Assembly: GCF_032854445.1 (NCBI RefSeq)
Contig: NC_088298.1
Span: 5,886,160-5,950,159 of the forward strand
Direction: 5' to 3'
DNA length: 64,000 bases
DNA from: Liolophura sinensis
Lineage: Eukaryota; Mollusca; Polyplacophora; Chitonida; Chitonidae
Part shown: piece by piece, positions 39,903 through 51,646 of the stretch
Layout of the letters: each line of letters starts with the position of its first letter
Numbering within the stretch: the first letter of the stretch is position 1
Program-made: the position numbers and the translations under genes
The notes under the pieces: model-generated
Told to the model about the DNA's origin: nothing
Databases searched by the model: none
What the model saw: the letters and a program-made list of their open reading frames with translations, nothing else

Positions 39903-42900
39903 ATGACCGATATCAAGAATCTTCCAACAAGCTCTGGTGAGTATTTTGTCGTTAAAAGTTGAGTCGTAATTCAGGTGGCTCAGAAATATCTTTGTTGATC
40001 CGACGCCATGTTAGTTTCCTTGTACCCAGTTACGGGATTTCGTCCTTGCATTCTAGAAATTCCAGCACTGCTCCGTTTTGATTTACATGATACACTGGTA
40101 CATTATGTTATTAAAAGATGCATTGTTGAAATATAGTAAGCCCCTATACATTATTCATCGTTAGAACACCTTTTGTTTTCACATCCCTTTTTTTTATATT
40201 TACGTTATTCCAACTTCTTTGTTTACGGATGTGTTCATATTTTTATTTGTCTGATTACGTGTTTTCTAGGGCAGTTCCTCGTTTGTGATCACGGAATGGC
40301 CGTATCTTTCAGTAGTTAATTATGCTGTAGGCCTTAAACAAGTTATCCAACATTTGAACTTGTGTGTTAAGAAAGCTATTTTGGGTTCAGCAGGGACTAA
40401 AATTCACAGATCTGTTGTATTAGATGACAGCCAGGAATATTTCAGGGAATCCTTTTCTTTAATGTGATTCTGAAAAGTTCGAAGTGGGGTGTATTGCGTC
40501 ATTTTCATTCCACCACTATTCCGACTGGTTTCTTGTGGCACAACAGGAGCGAAATCGGCGTGTCCGGAAGCCCAAGAGTTCACATAGGTTTGGATGAGAC
40601 AGATGGGGGCTCTCGCAAATTAGCTCCATTAGCAGTGATTTTTGCTGTATTTGCTGGATTGAATGTAGTGTATATCTCGCATAGCCTGGTCTTTCTGCTT
40701 ATTGGAGCCGTGAGCAGCTACTGTATAATCACGTCTCTTAGGTGTTAGTTTGCGATAAGCCCCCACCTTTTCTCAGCGAACCCTGCATGAGCTCGTAAGA
40801 AGTCTTATTATAAGGCCTATCGGGGGCCTCCGTGGCTCAGTCGGTTAGCGCACTAGCGCAGCGTAATGACCCAGGAGCCTCTCACCAATGCAGTCGCTGT
40901 GAGTTCAAGTCCAGCTCATGCTGGCTTCCTCTCCGGCCGTAAGTGGGAAGGTCTGCCAGCAACATGCGACCGCATGTATGTCTATGTACAAAATGTATAA
41001 TGCTGGCCGCCGTCGTATAAGTGAAATATTCTTGAGTACGGCGTAAAACACCAATCAAATAAATAAATATAGGGCCTATCAGAGATTCCCGTTCTCTGGA
41101 GTTAGGCGTGGTGGCGCTTGGGCATCTACTGGAAATCGAGTTTAGATTACATGGTTGGCCCGTGTAGCCTGTTTTAGGTCTGCACGTGTTAACCTTGCAT
41201 TGCGACACGTGTGCTCATTTGTCATTTTATGGAGGAGTCTCCAATACTATCCTCTTAATTTACTATCCTTACCAATGAAGCTAAAGGAACTTGCTGCGTG
41301 GTGGTGACAGATCAGAGCTTCGGCGGTACCGAGTGCATCTCTGTCGGCAGCCATTTTGAACCGACACATGACCTACTTCTGGGTTTGAAATGAAACTGAG
41401 TTTTGGCATTGAAATCCTCAAGAAAACTATTATATTTCAATTGCCGGCCGCAAGAACAACCTGAACCTTCTAAATTCGATCCAAAAGGCGTAAAAAAAGA
41501 ACTTGTTTCCCTCTGAAATGCCAAAGTGACTAATTGTTTGGCAGAGGTCCTACTAGTATGGCAGTCAAGGTTTTTGAGTATTGATTGATACACAGACATT
41601 AGGATGATTCAAGATGACTTCAGGTGATAACTTGGCGATCACATCTTGTAGATGTTAAATGCGTGAATAGAAATTTCATGGGATAAAAAGACATAAAAGA
41701 CTGGATGCTTTCAGTTTTTCAGAAGCATCACCAGGTCTTTTTGGAATGTTTTGCTTGGATATGGTTTTGCCTAAAATGAAAGCCACAGGAAGACCCGAGG
41801 GAGGATGAAATGATGTAATTTATCTAAAGCTTTTTATTTTTTTTTATGACCGGCTGTCCATGCAGCTGAGAATATGTGAATTTAGTAGCTCTGAACGTTC
41901 GTGTTGACATTTGCCCTGTCAATGAAGGACATGAATTCAGGACAAGATGGGCATTGCAGACTGGATCAGATAAGTGAAGCAATGCAACATGTAGACAATG
42001 TAGACCTACATAAAGGATTAAACTGATTAAAACCGATTTATTAAGAATTCCTCTTTTAAGCTATCCAGAAATGCGTAAAAGGAGGTGCCTTTGTGGCTTT
42101 GAGACCTCTCGCTCTCCCAAAATTAACATTGGGAGTAATGGGCGAAAGTAGGGGAAAAAAAACTGAAATTGAGAAACCCTGATCTAAAATCAGGCTACAT
42201 CTATGTACAAAATGTATAAGATTTTGTGATCTTTTTTTGTTAAATATGACGGAAGGAAACTGTCATGATTGCTTGATTTTGGAGTGTATAGGAGGCTATA
42301 ATTGATTTTATGAACCAATTCAAAGTGGCTTCCGAAGGCACCAATTACCAATGCATTCTACTTTTATCTGGTCCAACAAGTAGACCAGAAAGTAAACCTA
42401 ACCATGATGTGCTGTTTTTCATTCTGCTGTTCTGTTTCAGAAATGCTGTTTCTTTCACAGCTTGAAACCCAGCTCTGACCACATTGTCACTCTGGCTTTG
42501 AAGGGAATACATTGTCTGAAATATTGATTTGACCAGTCGGTTTCAAATTGCTTGACCTCTATCTAATCCATTATGGAGCATTGACCTAATGAACTTGGCT
42601 TGTGTTGACCACGTTCAGGTGGTCTTAGAATGAGGTCTAGTGAGCATGTTTGTTTTGTAATCCATGTATTGTAAAGTTGTAAAACACAATTGGCACCATT
42701 AATTACTTCCTGGTTAGGACAAGTGTGGAATTGTTTAGTTCAATATCCTGGCTCTAAGGACTAAACTATAAGGGCACAGGAGTTACCAGTGCTCTGGAGA
42801 ATTGACATACTTCATAATGTCTTGTCTGGGATGTTTAAAACTGCTTGGCCACTGTCCAAGTTGCTTTCACAGAGGTATAAATATATTTGAGAACTGCATT

Positions 42901-45186
42901 GTGACTTGACTGGGTCATGACCTGCTGCTGTTCATAGCGCTATGTCTGCATGGAATAATCATCTATATTTAGCCTTTGATGTAGGTTTGCAATTTTTTAG
43001 CTTGTGATGTAGGTTTGCAATTTTGCAAATCAAAATAAACTTGATGTAAGATTTTTTTGGTGACATCAAGATAAGGGCAGTGGATTACACCATGCACTCT
43101 TTGTTTCCTTCACCCATGAACCAGATTGTTGTATGAGTTTGTGGAAACATATCTTGAATTTTGCTCACTGCCCAATTTTTGGTACCTCATGTAGGGAAAC
43201 GCCCTTTTTTCAGATCTGCCAGAGTTAAGTGCAATAGGAGTCTAGGAAATTGTCAAGCACTGAAATGACTTGTTTGTACTATTGTTAGAATGCTGATTTA
43301 GATTTCAAAATGCTGAAGTTTCAAAGAAGAAAAAAGTAGTTTAAGCCATGCTGTTTTTCTGCATAAAAAATGGATGTTACTATTTACAATCCCATCCCAA
43401 AGCCCTTCACATGCGAGATGAAATGACAGGCCCTGGAAATTAATGGGAGGTAGCACGTGTGAGTTGTCAGTGGGTCAGAACTCCACCTTTTGATTTTTTT
43501 GTTTTTTCTCTTGCAGATCCATTTGCTGATGCAGCAAAGGATAATGATTCTGGTGGCGATGTTCAGCAGGGTCTGATACACATACGGATACAACAACGTA
43601 ACGGTCGGAAAACGTTGACCACTGTCCAGGGGCTCAGCAGTGCGTACGACCTACGGAAAATTGTAAAAGTTTGTAAGAAGGTGGGTGTGTCATATTTGTG
43701 ATTGGGTAGGTAAGGCAAGCATTAATTAAGTAGTTGTTTCTCAAAACCCTTTACATGTAATATTTCAGGCAAAACAACTAAGACCTGTGGAATTGGCATT
43801 TTGAAGCAGAAGGTACATGTCCTGCATGGAAAAAATGTTAGAAACGGAAAAGCCCTTCAGTTTCACAGTGTAGTTTTCACCCAGTAATCTTGTTAGACCT
43901 CTGGGCAGAACCTGTCATAATGTGTGGCGCAGCGTAATGACCCAGGAGTCTCTCACCAATGCGGTCGCTATGAGTTCAAGTCCAGCTCATGCTGGCGGCC
44001 GTACGTGAGAAGGTCTGCCAGCAACCTGCGGATGGTCGTGGGTTTCCCCCAGGCTCTGCCCGGTTTCCACCCACCATAATGCTGGCCGCCGTCGTATAAG
44101 TGAAATATTCTTGAGTACGGCGTAAAACACCAATCAAAAAAAATCAATCTGTTTCAGCTTAGGGTTAGTAGGCTCCTTTCCATTTTCCATGTAGATTAGT
44201 GATCTATAGATCATAGGTTTAGCCCAGGGGATGTCTAAGTGATTTGAGATGCCCTATTCTAACAGAATTACCATGGAAGTCCGATAGAGAAGGGAAAGTA
44301 GAGGAAAATTGGAATTGAGACCGCCTGATTTCAAATTCTGGCTAAATGAAAATTTATGGTGTAGATGTTTCACCAGAGGTGGGTAAATGCCAAGAGTAAA
44401 TAAAGATTTTTTGTTGTTGCAGCAATTCAACTGCAACGGCACAGTGGTTGAACACCCGGAACATGGTGAAGTGATCCAACTCACAGGCGACCAACGGAAC
44501 AAAGTTCGAGACTTCCTCATGGAGTTCGGATTAGCTCCAGCTAATCTGTTAAAGGTGGGTCTGTCTAACGAAACAACCTATCTTAGCTTCCTTGTGAGCA
44601 TGGCTACCAAATTCTTACTAGGAAATTGTGCACAGTGTTTTGGGAGGTGTGACTTGGATTTTACCAGTCATAATAATAATGCATGATCTATTTGTCTTGA
44701 CTCAAGAGTTAAGACTTTTCTGCCAACCCTCCTAAATATTCTTCTGGTGCTGGAGAGGTCAAACATTGACCCCAATCAGTACATTCATAATAATATAAAG
44801 GAGTCAAATAGCGGAGTTCACAACCCAAAATACAGAAGCAATGCCCACCAGAAATGCTAGTTTTTCTGTGTTTATGCCGAGCAGTACTAAAGAGTCATTT
44901 TTAAGGCTTGTGTTCTCAGTAATTTGAGGGCCATAAATCTACTACAATTCCACTAATTTCATATCTGGGATGACAGAATTTCCAGTGATTTGGCTTTTTT
45001 TATTTTTTGTTTTTCCCCTAACTGGTTGATCGAAATCATGCCAGTGTGTGAAAGTAAATGCTTTCAGTGTCGGAAATGTAGCCTGGTACTAAATTGACGT
45101 TTGATCAAATTTTTATACTATAAGTACATGTAAATGAAGCTAGCCTGATGTTTTTTTCTTTCTCCCCACAGGTCCATGGTTTCTAA
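39903..45186 (+). CDS. EIF1: Eukaryotic translation initiation factor 1 (eIF1/SUI1), complete
   Basis: eIF1 binds the 40S subunit near the P site and enforces accurate start-codon selection in the cytoplasm. Four exons join cleanly: 39903-39936, 43517-43680, 44423-44554 and 45172-45186, giving 114 residues; human eIF1 has 113. The protein opens MTDIKNLPTSSDPFADAAK. It contains IHIRIQQRNGRKTLTTVQG, the basic surface of the SUI1 fold, then CNGTVVEHPEHGEVIQLTGD, and ends LLKVHGF, all near-identical to animal eIF1. Donors are G|GTGAGT, AAG|GTGGGT and AAG|GTGGGT. Acceptors are TTGCAG, GTTGCAG and CCCACAG. The variable part is residues 20-30 (NDSGGDVQQG). Intron 1 is 3.6 kb, intron 2 holds a family A SINE, and the last exon codes only VHGF. 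Confidence 0.98.
40814..41080 (+). mobile_element. Full-length family A SINE with target duplication
   Basis: The head GGCTCAGTCGGTTAGCGC (A box) and GAGTTCAAGTCC (B box) identify a tRNA origin. The body contains GGTCTGCCAGCAAC, TGGCCGCCGTCGTATAAGTG and ATTCTTGAGTACGGCGTAA, and ends in (AAAT)n. GGCCTATC occurs at 40814-40821 and again at 41073-41080, consistent with a target-site duplication and thus a fairly young insertion. It lies in EIF1 intron 1. The tail resembles molluscan tRNA SINEs of the RUDI kind; the family name is from memory. Confidence 0.92.
43922..44142 (+). mobile_element. Family A SINE in EIF1 intron 2
   Basis: From GCGCAGCGTAATGACCCAGG through GAGTTCAAGTCCAGCTCATG to ATTCTTGAGTACGGCGTAAA and ACACCAATC plus an A-rich end. 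The A-box half of the head is missing. Confidence 0.9.
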
Positions 45187-45747
45187 GCTGGTCCAATGTG
45201 GACGGGTGACAGTTCTAGTGTCACCCACACCTGAAGCATCTAATAATCCGTATTGCCTAGTTCAGTTGTAATCCAAAAAACAAATTTAACATAGACTAAC
45301 AGTAACTTTGTATTATATTTCTTTATTAACTGGTTGGTTCTGAGCCCGAACCTTCCAGTCTTTCCTCAGTTGGATACTTTGTGATGTTGGTGTCGATGCT
45401 TTCCTCTAGGTAACCATGTATCTTTTGTCTTTAGACCTGTATATATCCTGCAAACTTTTGTCATGAACATACCTCTGTTTTTATACTGTGATGTGTAGGA
45501 CCCTGATGATGACGTGATTCTTGAATAATGTACGATTTCATGAAAAACTCAGACTGATACGGACGGAAAATAACAACTTGAACTGTCATTATGCACTTTA
45601 CAAGATTTTCTGGGATCTGTACAGCCTGGTGTTGTACAGATGACTTTCCACCAAACAAGCCAGGGGATCTGTACACAATAGGGAGATTTGTAACACTACT
45701 GCACATGCCATGTTTTTAGAGTTCTCATCTGGCTTTTTTCTGTATTT

Positions 45748-45753
45748 AATAAA
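45748..45753 (+). terminator. EIF1 polyadenylation signal
   Basis: AATAAA lies 562 bases after the EIF1 stop codon, within TGTATTTAATAAAG and followed by T-rich sequence. It is the first canonical signal downstream, so the 3'UTR is about 0.58 kb. Confidence 0.7.
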
Positions 45754-46344
45754 GTTTTTATGCTGTACACATTATGATATTGTTAGTTTATTTGCACGTT
45801 TGCCAAGTCCTGATGTCTTAAATCACCTGCATTTGACCAAGAAAAGAAAACCTGTATTTGAACTAAACAGTAATATTTTTCAACCTCTTTATTTGCCTCC
45901 AAAATTACACGTTTGAAGTGAAATTTTAGGTCAGATAGTTCAGACAACTGGTTCTAACTGCTTTTGAACACTAAGATTTTGTTTTGTACAGTCAAGCCTA
46001 TGTGGGTATGCTTTTTTTTCTGTCGGGCTAGACCATGTTTGACCATGGGCGAATATGCAATGGATGGCCACTATGTTTTTTAATTTTGATTGAAAGTGGC
46101 ATATCAAGGAGAGTTCCCTCTTGACAAATCTCCTGCAAACAATAAGGGATTTCAAAGTGGGCATTACACAATGAAACCTCATTTCTGTAGTTACATTGTA
46201 GCTTTATGGTATCTCGGGGCTGATTGGTGCATTTTTAGGTGGGCAGGTATATACAATGTTGAAAATTATCCACAAGCGATTAATTTAATTTATAGAATTA
46301 TCAACTGAACTAAATATTTTGGAGGCAAATCATCAATTTCAGAT

Positions 46345-46548
46345 ATGCGGTCGCTGTGAGTTCAAGTCCAGCTCATGCTGGCTTCCTCTCCGGCCGTAAG
46401 TGGGAAGGTGTGACAGCAACCTGCGGATGGTTGTGGGTTTCCCCCAGACTGTGCCCGGTTTCCACCCACCATAATGCTGGCCGTCGTCGTATAAATGAAA
46501 TATTCTTGAGTGAGGCGTGGAACACCAATCAAATACATAAATAAATTG
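46345..46548 (+). mobile_element. Family A SINE
   Basis: It starts at GCGGTCGCTGTGAGTTCAAG and runs through the common body to ATTCTTGAGTGAGGCGTGGA and an AAAT-like tail. The 5' end of the head is missing. Confidence 0.9.
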
Positions 46549-46554
46549 TAACTG

Positions 46555-48100
46555 CCATTGCGACACGTGTTAAAAGATATACATTTATAAAGATGCATAT
46601 GTTACCTCGGTAGTTATAGTCAGCGTAGGATACAATTGCTTTGTGCAGAGGCCCCATTGATGTATGGATCACTGAAAAGGCAGTATCAGGCAAATGACCA
46701 GTTTGTTTGGAACGCCCTATGAACCACACCACCGTGGCGTTATATCAGCAGTGTTAATGAATACATACTGTTCTTCACAATATACGGCTGAAATTTAGCC
46801 GATGTTAAACAATAATCATTCAACTCGAAAAAAGTCGATTCCAGTTCTTGCGCAATATGCAGAAATTTGGGGGGGGGGGGGCTTGGCTTGCCATGAAAGT
46901 CAGCCTAAGATTAGTTCCTGAAGATAAGCCTCGAGGCGGCTGTCCCCGGAAAGTGGTGTTGCCGTACACGAATTTCGTACCAAATCGGCTCACCACATAC
47001 GCCCCAAGTGCAAAACCTGTGCAAACGTATTTCAACTCATAAATGTAGTTCTTAAATTCACCCTGCCAAATTGGTCGCAGGGTACTTCAGTCCTGTACGT
47101 CAGCGGCTAAAATTAAACAAATCTTGTCTATCAACGGCAATTCTGGTGAAGTAGAATTCAAAATTTAAAAAAAATCTTGTGCAGTCATTCTAACGTCGTG
47201 CCACATTTACAGAGTTATGCCCCTTTCATAATGAAAAAATCCTTGTCTCGTAAGTTGTATTTTCCACGCATATTCAGCTGTTATTGGCGAGCTTTTCGTG
47301 GAGTGACTGGTCGGTCACCTGACCAGGTTTTCTTTGGCGATACTGATTTGACCTACCTTTTTTCGCTTGGGTTCGTATTTGCCTTTTTCAACGTATGTCA
47401 TGGGCAATCGCTATAGGGAATAATGTTATGGGCTTTGTGGGGACAATAGAGGGGCCTTTAAGGTCTGCTTGATACCAAATCTAATTCCGTGTAGGTGTGA
47501 ATGGATGGCTCGAAAACAGAAAATTTTCTGAACTTGGGATGGGTATTGAAATGGTTATCAGGGCAGTAACCGTATGTTTTCAATATTTTAATAGAGGAAA
47601 TGCAATTGGGGCCTGCACGGAAGAGTCCAGATGCAACCTACATGTATTTAGGGCCAAGGTACATACAGACATCTGAAGCCCTCAAACCCCGGGTGGCGTG
47701 GGTATAAGCAAGAAGTATATATAAGCGAATTCCGGGAAGTGAAGTTGAAAATTATAACCGATATTAAGCCCTCGTCAGATCGAAGGCTGGTGATTTACTC
47801 CAAACCCTCTAATATTCTCCACCCATGAACCTGACATAACTACCATAAAGTGAAACTTTGAATTCCTGATTATCAACTTCTGAACGTGTTTGTCTTGTAT
47901 TGGATTCAAACAATTTTCCAGACCACTTGTTTCTTTCAAAACAGTTTTTCATTTTGAATGGAAACATGACCTTTAGCAAGACTATAAAACTACAAATTAG
48001 GTTCGAGTCCCGGATTATAATGGCCGTTTTAATCTCCTCTCTTGTGGATTTTAGTAAAGTTAATATACTGTAAAAGCCAGAATCCTTTACAACGCTACAC
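46555..48100. other. Intergenic region, EIF1 to temptin
   Basis: No gene is supported. A run of 13 G lies at 46869-46881. The sequence otherwise looks unique and AT-rich, with no splice-site chain that I can defend. Confidence 0.5.
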
Positions 48101-48104
48101 ATAA

Positions 48105-48158
48105 ATAAGATATTCTTGAGTATGGCGTAAAACACCAATCACATAAATAAATAAATTG
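48105..48158 (+). mobile_element. Family A SINE, 3' end only
   Basis: AGATATTCTTGAGTATGGCG is followed by TAAAACACCAATCACATAA and AAATAAATT. Only the last 50 bases of the family are present. Confidence 0.8.
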
Positions 48159-48521
48159 AAGATTCTAATAGTCTATAATAGGATATAAGGATGTTATGTT
48201 GAGTATGACATAATACTGTGTTATGATAACAGAATACATTCTAGCATCGCTCAGATAACAGATGACTTTCTGTTAAAATTAACATGATTTTTTTTTTTAG
48301 TGTTATCACTTCCTCTTTTCTCTCTCTTCGTCACATGCCAATGATTTATACCGTGTGGAATGCAGCTGCTGCATGTAGCGCGAAGCAGTTCCATGTTTTG
48401 AGCCGAAAACATTTCTTCTATATATAAATTAGTTTTATTCAACATTTCACGGGTGTTAGCATTCGCTGTATACATATACTTTGCAGTAAAGAACAATATG
48501 TCTTTAATGGAGAGAGTTCGT

Positions 48522-48672
48522 TTGTTGGTTTATTTATGTAATTGGTGTCTTACGTCGTACTCAAGAATATTTCTCTCATACGACGGCGGCCAGCATCATG
48601 GTGCGAGGAAACCGGACAGAGCCCTGAGAAACCCCCGACAATCGGCAGGTTGCTAGTATATCTTCCGTCGTA
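48522..48672 (-). mobile_element. Family A SINE upstream of the temptin gene
   Basis: On the minus strand, GATATACTAGCAACCTGCC leads through TGGCCGCCGTCGTATGAGAG to ATTCTTGAGTACGACGTAAG. It ends about 55 bases before a TATA-like box. Confidence 0.85.
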
Positions 48673-48727
48673 CGACCGGAGAGTACAGTGGGGTCACTAT
48701 ATACGATAACGAAGACTACAATATATG

Positions 48728-48735
48728 TATATAAG
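48728..48735 (+). promoter_or_regulatory. TATA-like box of the temptin-like gene
   Basis: TATATAAG lies about 145 bases before the start codon at 48879, a plausible distance for a TATA box plus a 5'UTR of about 115 bases. It sits just right of a SINE. No transcript data are available. Confidence 0.4.
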
Positions 48736-48878
48736 CCATATGCGAAAGTGCATCTAAAATAGATAAGAAAACATGAAGTCACTGCGAATGATAACAATTA
48801 TCTGTGGCTTGGACTATACATACATTTATTCTGCGACGCGTGCTTGGGCCTTTGTGTACGATTCCTTCGACATTCAAG

Positions 48879-51631
48879 ATGTCCTCTTTCAGACATATTG
48901 TCGGTTTGCCCGTCCTTGTAGCAGTTGCAAGTGTTGCCATCTACGGTCATCGGAACTACATGGATCGCATTCCCAACGGTTATACCGTTCCAAACCCCTG
49001 CGTTCCAGGCCAAGCATGGCAGGCGTCCGGCCATTATGACTACCTCACTGAGTCAGGACCTGTGAATATTTTCGGGGATGTAGGTACCGTAATATAATGG
49101 TTCATAAGTTGCGTTTTATTTATTTATTTATTTTTTTTTTTTTTGGTTTTTGGTAGGCTAGTATAAAAACGTGGAACCAAGGTGTTTTGCCAGAGCGGTT
49201 GATTCATAGTGGGTTAAAGCTGGCAACTATGGTAAATATATATGTGTGCAGGTATGCATGGCGTTTAACGCCTAGGATTCAGTCATATGACGACCATGAG
49301 TGTCTATATGTTGTGTCTTCTTGTGGCAGGGCGAGTCCAAAGTTCTGCCGTCACTAAAGTAACATGTCAAAGACACCAGACATGACACCCCACCCAGTCA
49401 CATCAAACTGACACCCGGTCAACCACTCCGTTTTTCTTGGTATGACCTGTCAGTGCTGAATACCAAGCAAGGCAGCAACAAGTACCATTTTAAAAAGTCT
49501 TTGGTATGACCCTATCTAGGTTTTGCGGGTCTCCCGACCTCGAGGCGGACGCGCTAACCATTAGGCCACCGAAGCGGTCGTAAATGTATGGGTAAACAAT
49601 TTTTGAGCATGTAGAGTTAAATAACAATCAATCATTCAATCGACGAAGGTGTAGTGATAATCCGGTCATCACCATATGCCCACATCACATCTTTATCTGC
49701 ACGTCACACGTGAAAAAGTTAACATTAATAGGCTACAGATCGGTGGTTTACGCCTGGCGCGATCAGTCACTGTTGGCAGAAAGCAGAAGTGTTCATACAT
49801 AATTAAGAATAAAGAATGCAGATTTGATGCGATTGGTGTACATTATAATGTAACCCTCAAGATGTTTTCATTTATACAATGACGGAATATTCTTGAGTAC
49901 GGTGTAAAATACCAATCAAATAAATATACAGTTTCGGCCAGTTTAGTAGTCGAAGGACACGGAAGTGTTGAGAATAAACAACTGCTCTGCGCCATGGATA
50001 CCTGACAAAACTCCAGACGCAAATTAGCAAGAGCTAGAATCGACTCTTCAACCGCTTTTCTTGAACGACCAGTTGGCAGCGAAGAGAACTCTAAGCTCTC
50101 ACAATACCATATATTAGTGTAAGCTTTCACTGCGTTATAATTCCGCTTAACTCTGTGCTAGAGGCTGTATAAACACCCACCGATGCCAGAGGCTGTATGA
50201 ACACCCACCGATGCCAGAGGCTGTATGGACACCCACCGATGCCAGAGGCTGTATGGACACCCACCGATGCCAGAGGCTGTATAAACACCCACCGATGCCA
50301 GAGGCTGTATGAACACCCACCGATGCCAGAGGCTGTATGGACACCCACCGATGCCAGAGGCTGTATGGACACCCACCGATGCCAGAGGCTGTATAAACAC
50401 CCACCGATGCCAGAGGCTGTATGAACACCCACCGATGCCAGAGGCTGTATGAACACCCACCGATGCCAGAGGCTGTATGAACACCCACCGATGCCAGAGG
50501 CTGTATAAACATCTACCGGTGCCAGAGGCTGTATGAGCATCCACTGTTGCTAGCGGCTGTATAAGCAACCACCATGTTAAATATAACTATATTCTATTTA
50601 TTCAACAGAAAAGATTCTACCATACGTGGGAAGGTCTGTCAACAACCTGCGGATGGTCGTGAGTTTCCCCTGGTCTCATCCCGGTTTCCTCTCGCCATAA
50701 TGCTGGCTTCCGTCGTATAAGTGAAATATACTTGAGTACGACATAATACACCAGTTCAACATAGTTTTTATAGAATCATGATACTTTTATGCAGTCAAAG
50801 CGTATATATATATAAGGAGAAACCCGGATGGGTTCGCTGGAAATCCGTGATCATCCGCAGGTTGCTGCCACGAACGACAGGTGAGGAAGCGAACATGATG
50901 TGGACTTCGATCCACAACGTCCACACTGGCGACAGGCCCCATTGCATGCATGCGTCATTGCACCACGATGGTCATAGAATCAAACCTTGAAGCCTATATA
51001 CATGACTGCAAGTTGTCAGAAGATATGGTTGTGTGATTTTCAGGACTTTGGTGGTGCAGGGCATAGATGGACCACCGAACTTTGCCGAATGGATTCTGAC
51101 GGAGATGGTCGAACTAACGGTCAAGAATTAGGGGACCCTCAATGCGTCTGGACCCCCGGGGCAACCCCACAGATGAATGCTACCGGACACCCAGGTAAAC
51201 GCCTTAAATCAATAAATCAATCAATCTGAGTTATAAGATTAAAATAATTCAACTCAATAAAGTGAGTCATATCACCAGATCAGCTGAGTAATGACACTCA
51301 TCTGGTTGCATTGCTGACTCGCTTACTTAGTCTGAAAACTGACAGGAGTCTTTCAGGAGACAGCTGATTTGGAAATATGAGCGTAATTTGTTCTCAATGC
51401 AGTACTCAACTGCCATAAATGAAACAACAAAATCCATTAGTATAAACGCGATGTTAAAACTCAATCATGCCAAACTTCAAAATACAAATTAACGAAAGAA
51501 AGATTTAAAAAGATAAAGACAATAATGGAGCCTGACGCATTTTACTTATCCAATCCAAATTTTATCTTACAGGCGTCTGCGAACCGATGAATTCGACAAG
51601 ATGCCCATATGATGACAGCATTTGTCTGTAA
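48879..51631 (+). CDS. Temptin-like secreted pheromone protein, complete
   Basis: Temptin is a water-borne attractant protein first described from the sea hare Aplysia; relatives occur widely in molluscs. Three exons (48879-49079, 51044-51194, 51573-51631) encode 136 residues. Residues 1-23 form a signal peptide (MSSFRHIVGLPVLVAVASVA). The mature part starts near YMDRIPNGYTVPNPC. It has cysteines at 41, 81, 101, 120, 128 and 135, an EF-hand-like calcium loop DSDGDGRTNGQE at 84-95, and possible N-glycosylation at NAT (112) and NST (124). ELGDPQCVW and HPGVCEP match the family pattern. Donors are GAT|GTAGGT and CCAG|GTAAAC; acceptors are TTTTCAG and CTTACAG. The methionine at 48879 is chosen because it opens a clean signal peptide. 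Intron 1 is about 2 kb and full of repeats. Confidence 0.9.
49278..49582 (-). mobile_element. tRNA-derived SINE (family B relative) in temptin intron 1
   Basis: On the minus strand, a tRNA-like head (GGTGGCCTAATGGTTAGCGC, CGTCCGCCTCGAGGTCGGG) is followed by a body different from the 22.5-kb copy. The end, TGGTCGTCATATGACTGAAT, is the same as in family B. The head and centre have therefore been exchanged while the 3' part is shared. Confidence 0.75.
49884..49930 (+). mobile_element. Family A SINE, 3' end only
   Basis: GGAATATTCTTGAGTACGGT is followed by GTAAAATACCAATCAAAT and AAATA. It lies in temptin intron 1. Confidence 0.8.
50152..50570. repeat. 28-bp tandem array in temptin intron 1
   Basis: About 14-15 copies of a 28-bp unit, GCCAGAGGCTGTATGAACAC plus CCACCGAT, run without a break. 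The variable triplet follows the order ATAAAC, ATGAAC, ATGGAC, ATGGAC twice, a four-unit (112-bp) higher-order repeat. The last two units have decayed. The open frames on both strands are by-products. Confidence 0.95.
50620..50757 (+). mobile_element. Family A SINE, 3' half
   Basis: CGTGGGAAGGTCTGTCAACA, then ACCTGCGGATGGTCGTGAG and TAATGCTGGCTTCCGTCGTA, lead to ATACTTGAGTACGACATAAT. It lies directly after the 28-bp array. Confidence 0.85.
50815..50945 (-). mobile_element. Family A SINE fragment, inverted
   Basis: On the plus strand, AAACCCGGATGGGTTCGCTG, then CATCCGCAGGTTGCTGCC and GAAGCGAACATGATGTGGAC, follow the inverted order of a family A middle and B-box region. It is truncated at its 3' end and lies about 100 bases before temptin exon 2. 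Confidence 0.6.
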
Positions 51632-51640
51632 GAATTGAAA

Positions 51641-51646
51641 AATAAA
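51641..51646 (+). terminator. Polyadenylation signal of the temptin-like gene
   Basis: AATAAA starts 10 bases after the stop codon. This would give a very short 3'UTR. It is the nearest canonical signal. Confidence 0.6.

Noticed and set aside
46848-47042. Short plus-strand frame and opposing minus-strand frame around the G13 run
   Set aside because: No motif or splice context; frames overlap on both strands and include a homopolymer.
50127-50568. Three overlapping minus-strand frames and one plus-strand frame
   Set aside because: By-products of the 28-bp array in temptin intron 1.
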